NCBI GenBank assembly: GCA_019828595.1
Contig: JAHQRK010000001.1
Span: 2,542,001-2,606,000, forward strand
DNA from: Aphanomyces cochlioides
Taxonomy: Eukaryota; Oomycota; Saprolegniomycetes; Saprolegniales; Verrucalvaceae
DNA length: 64,000 bases
Direction: 5' to 3'
The notes beneath the pieces were generated by a model, which did no database searches, was not told where the DNA came from, and saw nothing but the letters and a program-made list of their open reading frames with translations. Numbering within the stretch: position 1 is the first letter of the stretch; every line of letters starts with the position of its first letter. A program made the position numbers and the translations under genes. Below, in pieces: positions 21,697 through 30,994 of this stretch.

Positions 21697-22852
21697 GATG
21701 CCAGCAGAAGGAGGAATGACTCTTAGCCGGTTTGTGGGACAATCATGGGAACAATAAAACGCATGTATTGAAGGCATAAAACTGCTAAGTAAAACTTTTG
21801 GGTTGCTTTGACTCTCGAGTGATGATGTGTACAAAAGTGCCTCACTTCGAGGCGACCGACATACGAACTACACTGCCATAGATAGTAAATGAGATCAAAG
21901 AGCTTCTAGCAACTTTATAACAGCGTTATCATTAAGGAAGGATAGGCTGTGCTTTCATATTCTACTTGCCTAGTAAAGACGCCTGAACGCCTTAGCGAGC
22001 GTGTTTGAGCTGCAAATTATCGTAACTTGCACTGAATGGTTCATGGAGCCTGAGTGAACAGAGAATTTTTGTCTTTTTTCAAAGCGTGTTAGCAGCAGAC
22101 ACAGAAACTGTCGAGACAAACGCACAGGCAGATGATGCCATTTCTAATAGCTAAGGACTTGGCGACTCCTGTTCAATTGATCATTCAGAGAAGAGTCAAT
22201 ATCTAGATGTAGCACACGCCCCTAAGATGAGCTTACTATGTTAAATAGACTAACATGATAAACAATAATGTAACACCAGTGTCTCTCCGGTGGTTCATTC
22301 ATGAATGGTGTTGCCCAGATCAAATCTGGGCTATCTTAAATTATGGACTTAAAGCTTACTCCAACTGTATAAGCATTAGTCTTAGCCACTAGCTGTGGAA
22401 GTTTGCTTCACAAGAACAGTGTTCCTCTAGGTCGGGACTGTCATTTTGGCACTTTCACAAAGAAAAGACGTCGATGGTCAAAACCCTATAAATTTATAGT
22501 ATGGGACTCTGCCCCACAAAATCCGTAAAAATTATATGTGGTCATGAAAATGTATGAAAACAACTGACAAGAAAATTTGGGACAATTTGTCCCACAAATG
22601 CTCTAAAACTTGATAAAATCGCCCACAAATGGCATTTTGGTTTGACTATCATCCGGATAATGTATTTATCCGGCTATCAGTGATGTTCCTTCTTCGCGAT
22701 GTCTTGGAGTTCCCGCCATGGTGCTGGATGAGCGAGCTTCTGCCTTAATTTGAAGCGACTCCAGTGGTCGAAGCTGACATATTGTATGGTTTGTGCAATA
22801 GAATTTGATATTACGGAGTTGCTTTTGTATGCTCGGGAGAGAACGCGAAGAT
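21697..22852. other. Intergenic spacer between Nudix paralogues
   Basis: About 1.15 kb with no convincing gene. At 22313-22331 there is a perfect 8-bp-stem hairpin (GCCCAGAT, loop CAA, ATCTGGGC), preceded by AACACCA...TGGTGTT arms at about 22272-22312. TCCGGATAA occurs near 22653. Confidence 0.45.
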
Positions 22853-23553
22853 CTACCGAGACTTGGACTTCAAATAGGTGAGAAAAGCAAAAATGCCATC
22901 GGGAGTCATTTCGTATTGACGCTCGAGGATTTCGTCGGCTGACATAAGCAAGACTTCCGATACTTCTTCTTCTTGCATTGTCACTGGACAGTCGTAGACA
23001 CATTCGTATAGACTTCGCCATGTAAGCATCGGTGGCGACTAGAGAGTAATTAAGGACGCCACGACGAGAATCTTACCGAGTATGAAAAGGTTGCAACGTG
23101 AGAGATAGGCGTTTCCCGAATGCCCATTTCTTCCTCGAGTTCGCGACGAGCAGAGTCGTCACAGTCCTCGCCGACACCAACGACACCACCGGCCATTGGT
23201 TCCAAGAAACCAGGACAGTAATCTTTCGTCCGAGATCGACGCTGGACATAGTAGAGGCCTCTATTGAAGAGCATTCAGCCAAGAAAGCATTCATGGGCAT
23301 CACGTACGCTGAATTGCGGACCACAATAAAAGTCGCTCGGTGAGGAAGATGGTAGACCTTCTAACCAGCAAGTAAAAGGCCATCAGGAGCCTTTCGACCG
23401 TACCATGACAGCCCGCGTTGCGCTTCCAACGATATTGTTCTCCGCATCGACGATGACGACCTACTTGGCAAGTCACTCGAGTTTCCATGGAAAAGATCCT
23501 GCCTGCTCGTTTGCGCACGGCCCATTCAACTTCGACTCGAGCGAGGCTTGCAT
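22853..23553 (-). CDS. Nudix hydrolase, copy 2
   Basis: Paralogue of copy 1 with the same five-exon plan. Introns: 23461-23502, 23361-23403, 23261-23307 and 23039-23076. The first intron has a GC donor (CAG|GCAGGA) where copy 1 has GTAAGC. About 176 residues start MQASLESKLNGPCANEQ. The Nudix box is intact (GGVVGVGE, seven residues, RELEEEMG). YVQRRSRTKDYCPGFLEPM precedes it and EEVSEVLLMSADEILE follows, as in copy 1. The pair arose by tandem duplication and has diverged strongly outside the box. Substrate unknown. Confidence 0.82.
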
Positions 23554-24182
23554 GGTAGCGAACCTTGGACTTTCTTTGGTTGGCGAACGGACTCGACTGC
23601 TTCAACTAAAGTGCGCGTCGAAGGAACAAGGCGAGCGAAAGGTGATAGCAAATGCGACTTCATCGTCCTCACTTTTGTTCTATTTATAGGTCCAACTTGG
23701 CCTTCCACAAACGCTATACAGCGATCAATGCCAGCTTGACAGCGAAGAATTCGCTGTAAGAGCACTAAAGGGCCGAAACTTTGTGTGCCTTCCACGCTAG
23801 CCCCACTGAGAGTTGAAGTTTATTGAAAGTCTGCATGCCTACTAACCTTGCGTTCAATTTGAACGGCATTTCAAGTGAAGCTCAGTGAAGACGAAAGAGT
23901 ATGGGCTCGGATTCTTGGCTCTGTGACGAGTGCCTTTTGGAATTGAATTCTCGCAATGGTCTGAAAACTGGAATCTCGATTTGAGCGATAATTGGCAAAA
24001 TGATCAATCCACGTGGCAACATTCTTATTGCTTTACCACCAGTTAAAGTTTGTCATTGCCATGTCAAAGTTAAGAGTTAAAAAGTCAATAGCATGATCAT
24101 TTTGTCCAATTAGATTGTATTTGATGAAATTTCCCTTTCTCGATCTTTTACCCAATCATATTTGACCAAAAGCTACGAGGTG
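23554..24182. other. Divergent intergenic spacer
   Basis: About 630 bp between the start of the Nudix copy 2 gene (minus strand) and the FnIII-like membrane protein (plus strand). Frames here lack domains. The last 250 bp is A/T-rich with CCAATT/CCAATC boxes near 24111 and 24151, likely promoter sequence. Confidence 0.4.
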
Positions 24183-25267
24183 ATGAAGCACTCCCATGCA
24201 TCGCCAACGTCCACCTGCTGCATCGGGCTCATCATTTGCGGCCTCGTCAGCGCTGTAGCCCTGCTCACTATTAGCTTGATATATTGGAGTATTCCTGGCA
24301 GCCGCCCAATGTCACATCATTTCACCAAGATGACTGCGGAGCGCTTCGCGTCTGGAGAGGTCGAATTCCATGAATCTGATCCGCGGTACATGCAAGATAT
24401 TCTCTCGTCAAGCCACAGCCAGGTTCTTTTGAGTTGGCAAAGTCCCCTATGTGCTGAAACAATTATCGCACCGTCTAGAAGCGCTAGCCTTGACCATGAC
24501 CCCTCCCTTGCGCGGTTCCAAATCCAATACTGGACGGATGCGAGCTGGAGCGATCTTTTCCGCAGCTTTGCGGCATCTCGAGAGGCGTCAGATGTGGACA
24601 CGACTACAAGTATTTTGCCAGGCAATGTATATACTGACGACTGCTTTGTTGTGCTTGAAAACGCCAAGACCACCAAGCAATTATCATATCGAGTTCGTAG
24701 CAGGGTCGACAGTGCAATCTTCCAATTTTTCAAGCCGCAATGGAGCGTCTGGAGCGATATTGTCGTACTCCCCTCTGCTATGAAAGAAGCCCCATTGTGC
24801 CAAACGAATTACTTTAGCTACTACGATGCAGCTTTGTGGTGCATCACAGTTCTAAGCCTTGGGATAGCAATTTACACTCGCTGGAGTGTCCCCCGAGGTA
24901 ATTCTGCTGAAGAAGTTTCATTTCCGATCGCATCCAAATAGAATCTATGCGCGGTGCAAAGCGCAAACTCAAGGCACTTCAAGAAGAAGTGACGAACCTC
25001 AAACAGGAGCTCATCGATGCTGAGACTGAGAACAAGCAACTCATGCGTCTCAAAGGCTATGGCCTTGAAGGACTCTCGTGGAAGGAATTGCATGCTCTGG
25101 AGCATGAGCTACAAATTGGACTTCAAACGATTGAACAGCATAAAGAAGAAATGCATCCATCTCTCTTGGAAGGACTACGAAGCCGCAACGCCAGCGCGGA
25201 CAGTATCGACAGCACCAGTACCACAGAGGCAATCGACGACATTGCTGCACCATTAATCCCTCAATAA
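24183..25267 (+). CDS. FnIII-like membrane protein with coiled-coil tail
   Basis: Two exons (24183-24897 and 24942-25267) joined over a 44-bp intron give about 346 residues. An N-terminal hydrophobic stretch (CCIGLIICGLVSAVALLTIS) acts as signal peptide or anchor. A beta-rich domain follows with VLLSWQSP, FQIQYWTDASW and YRVRSRV, ending WSVWSD, which resembles the WSxWS box of FnIII/cytokine-receptor folds. A second membrane helix (ALWCITVLSLGIAIY) leads to a cytoplasmic coiled coil (residues about 240-300, LKALQEEVTNLKQEL, SWKELHALEHELQIGL). If the intron is retained, translation ends at 24941 after an alternative 14-residue tail, giving a protein without the coiled coil. The splice join restores frame exactly (phase 1), so I favour one gene. 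Not assigned to a named family. Confidence 0.65.
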
Positions 25268-25309
25268 TATTTATCGTCCACATTACAATCTTGGAGCCAA
25301 CCGGCCTGC

Positions 25310-27452
25310 TTACGACGAACCAACTTGATCCAATACGTCAGGGCATTCGTAGGCGAAGCCAGAAAACGTGTCAGACGTCGACCGGTCCCGTGCCCCCTTT
25401 TCTATTAATTCTACACTGGGCAGCGGCAACCTCGTAAATTCGGCTTCAAAGTTGAGTGGGGTTTCTTCCGGAGCTGTCGTGCGGCATGGACGAAATGGTG
25501 GTGGCATCTTGAGTGCCAGAAGAGCAGTCCAATCGATCGAGTCAAAAAAAGGATGTGCCTTCACATCAGCAGCTCCACGGGCTCCGAGCCGTTCCGCCGG
25601 GTTGCGGTTCAAGAGCAATCGAATCAAGTTTTCGGCTTTTCGAGATACGTATGGAGGGAAATGCAAACGCGCCGACCGGAGCCGATCAAACAATTTCTGA
25701 CGATCATTTGTATACCATGGTGGGAGACCTGTGAGCATTTCATAGAGCACCATGCCTTAAAAAATTGCATCAGATGTAATGATGATGGAATCAACATACC
25801 CAAGTTCCACCAGTCTACTGCTGTTCCATGGCCTAACCGATCCAAAATCTCTGGTGGTAAGTACTCAGGTGTGCCGCAAAGCGAGTTCGTGCCGTTGACT
25901 CCGTCTGTGATGCCTTCCTTGGCGAGCCCAAAGTCAGCTGCAATTTAAAATATCAGCGACATCGATCGCACATTTACGTACCAAGTTTGACGTGGCCTTC
26001 TTTGGTCAGCAAGATATTTTCTGGTTTCAAATCTCGGTAGACAACGCCAAGGCTGTGCAAATGCTCGAGGGCGAGAGTAATTTCTGCGGCGTAGTAGCAC
26101 GCCATGTGTTCTGGAAGCTTCTTCATGCGCGTCAAATGATAAAAGAGTTCACCACCAGGGCAATAATCCAGGACAAAATAGAGCCTTTGTGGAGTTTGAA
26201 AAGCGTAGTGGAGTCCGACAATGAAAGGATGCTTGGTATATCCAAGGACACGGCGTTCGGTTCGCGTGTGCTCAACTTGTTTGCGCTTGACAATGTTGGC
26301 TTTGTTGAGCATCTTCATTGCGTATAATTTCTTCGTAGCATGGTGGCCCACAAGAACCACTTTCCCAAAGGAGCCACGACCAATAACTTGAATCATCTTG
26401 AAATTTTGCAACGTCACACGGGGTTCATTTGCATTTGAATTCAAGAACGCGCTCGGTTGCTCAACAAGGAATGGTGGTTGGTCTGCCTTCCACGTGAGAA
26501 ATCGAATGACATCTTCACAAGTCTGTGGAGGCACAGCAGAAGGTTCCTGGGTCAAGAGTGCTTGAATCCAAACGCCAAGGTCAGTTTGACGCTTCGAGAT
26601 GAAGTCTGGATCGAACGACCCGATGATCTTTTTTGGTGGCAATGTTGGAAGTTTGAAACCGACTTTCTTCACTTTGAGCTACAAATGTAATTTTGTTAGT
26701 ATGATTGAAGGGAAGGACGCGATTACTTGGTCATAGAGGGCAGTAAAATCACGATATCGTCGGTAGACGCACCATTTGTGCTCGCCACAGGTCATTTCGA
26801 TGATGTAAACGGTGTACAGGCGTGACATGGCATCTTCCACAAAAGCATGGCCTTTCATCTGAACGAAATTGGCCTCTTTGCCAGCGGGGATCAAATACAG
26901 TGCCTGCGCCCGAGAGTCTTCCTCCTAAAAGGCGGGCACTTCACATGAGCAAGGAGTCCGGATCAGAGGTCGTACTTCTTTGGCTTGGACTTCGTGGACT
27001 GGACAATATCCCGACGCACGTGTGTGCTGCGTGGTACACTTCGCAAACGCGCATGGGACTAGTTTGGTCGTTCTTCCTTTCACTTCTTTAGTTGCTTCGA
27101 CGGATGGATCGTCCTCAACATCCTCGTTCGCGACTGGGAGTTCAATTTCAACTTCAGTCGTTGCATCCGCTGAGTAAATCGACAGGAGATCCTCCCTGCA
27201 GAGACATTTCAACTCGAAGCATCATAACGACATAACGTACGTTTGACTGAGCTTGTCCTTGGCGCTGTCGAGTGTCATGAGGCTATAATGCTGGTCGATC
27301 TCTTCGACGCGATAACTGCGTCCACTATCAAGATCTTTGACCAAATACCCTTCCATGAGATCCTCTCCCATGTCAAACTTGTTGTAGGCGTCGTAGCTAT
27401 CTTCAGACATTCCAGAACTCTCGTTAGATCCCGATGAAGAACCAGTGGGCAT
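25310..27452 (-). CDS. PX-domain AGC protein kinase
   Basis: Six exons with introns 27196-27240, 26925-26975, 26679-26726, 25938-25981 and 25756-25799 encode about 620 residues. The N-terminal 130 residues are acidic and include a small Cys/His cluster ([20 protein letters not shown]) that could bind zinc. A PX domain follows ([32 protein letters not shown]), expected to bind phosphoinositides. The kinase has [32 protein letters not shown] and [11 protein letters not shown], typical of AGC kinases such as SGK3. The C-terminal tail ends FSGFAYE, so the phospho-Ser/Thr of the FxxF(S/T)Y hydrophobic motif is alanine. Likely an endosome- or membrane-recruited growth-signal kinase with altered tail regulation. 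Confidence 0.88.
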
Positions 27453-28470
27453 CGTATGGTAGTCAATGAAGGGACCGCTGCTTTCCGACAGATTCTGCCA
27501 AAAGTGGGCGTGAACGAGAGCGCTTGTACCGTGTATAAGAAGTATGTAACAATGGTTGAGATTGGTGAAAACCTCTCAAATCCTATACTTCAAAAATCAT
27601 CTTTCAGAGTTTTTCCAACAACACAATAGTGAAACCAAATGTCAAGATGGGAGAGAAGTGTTAAAGTGTTTAAAACAAGTCAGCGATGAATTCCGGAGGT
27701 GATAGGGTTGAAAAATGTATGGAGAACCTCACAGAGCACAGCGAGGAGGTTGTGCAGATTGTAAGAAAAAAACAATAAAACACACCGAACGGCCGACTGA
27801 GCGAGTGAGAGGGGTGAGTCCCCCCCGTTGACTGTGCCATCTTTGTGTCGATTTGGGTACACAGGATGATGTGGAATCCAACATTGACAACAAAGTCCAT
27901 CTCGAAAGCGCGCCGCGACAGAAAGATCAGACGCTTGTCAGAGGCCTTGTGTCCATCATACGAACATGCCGGCTGTTTCGTGTTTCGATAGATTCGAGGA
28001 AATCACTGCGAGTCATGTGCGCTGTGTGGTTCATTGTACCATTCGTGTTCGATCTGATTGGAGGAGACGACGGGTTTGTAGCATATCAAACCTTGGACAG
28101 CGTCGAAGTTTGCATTGTTCATTGACACTCGCGGCGTTTCATGTCCTGCATGATGATCGACGTGGATCGTGTGTCCGTGGCTTGAATTCACCGCGAATTC
28201 TGGTCGCGGAGTCATAGATGACGTTTCACATGGGTCAAGCTGCCGATCGATAAATCACTGCTTTACTGTATAAATCTATAAACTATATATATTAATATTG
28301 ATAAAGTTGAAACTAAGTTGGAATATACCATCTTCATACTGTGTTATTAAATACCCGTGTAAATTTATATATTATTGGTCGAGGAGCTAGTCAGTGCCTC
28401 GGGGATGCCCCTCCAATTGTACGCCAGTGTCAATGAGTATCTCAATGAAAAGACGGCCGACAAAGTTAGA
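27453..28470. other. Intergenic spacer
   Basis: About 1 kb upstream of the PX kinase and downstream of the ankyrin gene. Only short overlapping frames are present; none shows a domain or splice continuity. The stretch 28250-28380 is strongly A/T-rich. Confidence 0.4.
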
Positions 28471-29782
28471 TTAGAACAAGAATGCCTTCTTTGGCTTATC
28501 CAGCACGAACATCTTGTCGGGGTTCTCTAGCTCTGCTATTGCCTCTGCGACGTCGCTATACGTTTGAGCCGCTGCATTCACAATAAGCGTCGAGCCATCC
28601 TACGCAATGATGAGTTTGGTCAGCCAAAATCGTGAGCCAACCTGGCTGCTCGACGAAAAAGCAGCTTGTGTAGCTACAAGCAGATACTTGACGACCTCGA
28701 GATGGCCTTCAATGGCTGCCACTGCCAATGGTGTGATTCCTAACTGTTGGGAGGACATGCATGAGGTGGACCATAAAGTTAGTCAACGTACAATTCTATC
28801 TCGGACTTGAGGGTCCGCGCCGTTTGCTAGCAAGAGCTTTACTATTCGCAAATGACCTTTCTTGGCTGCAACATAGAGCGCTGTGCAAGCATCCTAGAGG
28901 TTAGGAATGGTAAAAGGAAATGAAGGGAGATACACATGCCTTCCGGGTTGCCTCAACGTTAGCACCTCGCTCAATCAAAACTTGGACCATGAAGACTCGC
29001 CCTTTCTGTGCAGCAACAATTAAAGGAGTCGTGCCATCCTGGTCTCAAAACGTTATCACATAGCGGTGATGCCCATGAAGCACGTACAATGCTCGCCGCC
29101 TCCAAATTAACTTTGCTGTCGATGAGAAATTGAGCGACTTCGATGTGACCTTTCTTCGCTGCAAAATATAGCGGTGTGCACCCATCCTATCAAGCAGTTT
29201 TATACTCAAAAGACGACCGCTAATGCAGACCTTTCGACATGCTTCTAAGTTTGCCCCGCGTCCTGCCAAGTACTTGACGACTTCGACGTTGCCCTTCTTT
29301 GCCGCGATTACAATCGATGTTCGACCATGCTGGGAACTATGTCAGCAGGCACTTGTCACCGGCAGTACCTTTCGATTTGATTCGATATCTGCTCCTTTCT
29401 CCAGCAGCGCTTTAACGACTTCGACGTGCCCTCGCTTTGCAGCAACATATAGCGGTGATCGACCTTCCTTCACTCACAAGCACACAATCACGCGACAGTT
29501 CCTTTTGTCAAGTAAAGTACCGTGGTTTTCCTGTCGATTTCTGCACCATTCTCCAGCAGGAACGTGACCATACGCGGATGTCCCTTCTCTGCGGCGGCAT
29601 GAAGCACAGTGATTCCTTCCTGGACATCACAAATTCATGTAACTCATCACTGGATGCGAGATTAGGCGTACCGGTCCGGACGTCATATTGATATCAATGT
29701 CTTCTTTGAGAAGTGCCTTCAGCTTTGCGATGTCATTGCTTGTGGCGGCGTCAAAGAGCTGCTTTGATGCGCTTGTCCCCAT
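28471..29782 (-). CDS. Ankyrin-repeat protein, one repeat per exon
   Basis: Nine exons. The first (29782-29672) encodes MGTSASKQLFDAATSNDIAK and a first helix pair; seven middle exons each encode one ankyrin repeat of 33 or so residues, such as GITVLHAAAEKGHPRMV, GRSPLYVAAKRGHVEVV, GRTSIVIAAKKGNVEVV, GCTPLYFAAKKGHIEVA, GTTPLIVAAQKG and CTALYVAAKKGHLRIV. The last exon encodes a non-repeat tail ending KPKKAFLF. Introns are about 40-55 bp, in phase 0 at the same point of each repeat. The intron after the sixth exon (near 28939) has a GC donor. Ankyrin arrays bind protein partners; no enzymatic domain is present. The regular gene structure indicates growth by exon duplication. Confidence 0.85.
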
Positions 29783-29881
29783 GGTATGCCGTGTGGGCAA
29801 TCTAAAATTACGGTCGTTCTCTGGGTCAAAATATGTCTATTTTAACCAATAGGTAATGATTTCATATTCACAATCTCAACA

Positions 29882-30695
29882 ATGCAACACGAATCATCGA
29901 CGGCAGCGACGGCAGAAGAAGATCGTTCGCACGGATTTGACTGCAATATCTGCTTGGATCATGTCAAGGAGCCTGTCGTGACTCTGTGCGGACACTTGTA
30001 TTGGTACATCACGCTCGTTCCAGCTATCTCTAACGATTCTCTTCAGTTGGCCCTGCTTATACCGCGTGCGTATCGGACACTGCATCCAGCTGGACCAACT
30101 CATCTGCTCTCATGTAGTGGATCCTCAACCATAACCAATGCCCCGTGTGTAAAGCCGGCGTGACACAAGAAAACATCATCCCAGTCTACGGACGTGGCTC
30201 GAAGTCTGTCGATCCAAGGCAGAGACGAATCTGGACAAGAAACACTGATCATACCCTGTTTTAGAAAACAAGAGCCCCCCCTGGGCGATGGAGTGCCTGA
30301 TCGTCCTCGAGGACAACGCCCTGAGCCAATATCTCGACGACGACACACAGTATGCGTGCGGTCTAAATATCAATCACGAAATTGCAATAGGTTGGTGTTG
30401 ATGGCATGCAAGAAGTGGGTTTCTCGCCCACGATCGGCTTCTTCCCGTCTCTATTTGGCCTCCAATTTGTATCCTTTTCATATTTTCTAGTTTTAATTAT
30501 CCTCTATAGCAGCATGCCACTTACCCGTTGCCAGACACAATCAGTACGTTTTTGTTACGACCAGTCGCGCTGATATGGTGTTCCATAGATACATCCGCTC
30601 AAGCTGATGCACAGCAGCGCGTTCAACATATCTTCCTGTCAAGGTTTCTCTTGATAGTTGGCTCAATCGTTCTTCTTTGCTTAGTTACCTTTTGA
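29882..30695 (+). CDS. RNF5/RNF185-like membrane RING E3 ubiquitin ligase
   Basis: Seven exons: 29882-30003, 30047-30065 (19-nt microexon), 30118-30218, 30265-30349, 30391-30468, 30510-30543, 30589-30695; introns 41-52 bp. About 162 residues. The RING starts [20 protein letters not shown], continues through CWPCLYRW and ends CPVCKAG, followed by the family block [13 protein letters not shown] ([15 protein letters not shown]) and [10 protein letters not shown] glycine/phenylalanine region ([17 protein letters not shown]) and a C-terminal membrane helix ([18 protein letters not shown]) complete the RNF5/RNF185 plan. Such ligases anchor in the ER membrane and tag proteins for degradation. The third intron (30219-30264) uses a GC donor. 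The gene diverges from the ankyrin gene across 99 bp. Confidence 0.88.
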
Positions 30696-30994
30696 ATCTC
30701 ACGTTTTCATTAACACAAGTCTCTTTTCTACCTCAGCAAAGTCCCCAGCATCAACAATCAGCCTTCACTTTTGCGAAAAAGACTTCTTATTGTCGTTCCT
30801 TGGTTTCCTGTGGAATACATGACGCTTGCGAGATCTAAATCATCCCTCGGTCTGGAGTCTAAGTGATTCTTTTTGTTCTCCACTGCAAAGTGTTGCCGTG
30901 TTTAAGTAGGTTGATGATCATGGATTGTGAAGATATTTCTTAGACGATTAATAAGACACAAAGCCTACAATGCACTGCGAGGTCCAGGAGCGAT

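Noticed and set aside
22677..23021. 114-residue minus-strand frame
   Set aside because: It overlaps the last exon of Nudix copy 2 in another frame; the Nudix reading is clearly conserved.
28003..28215. Overlapping frames on both strands upstream of the PX kinase
   Set aside because: No hydrophobic, cysteine or domain pattern and no splice continuation.
30469..30502. A 22-bp intron in the RNF5-like gene ending at the first TAG
   Set aside because: Too short for this genome; the acceptor at 30509 gives a normal 41-bp intron and restores the membrane-helix frame.
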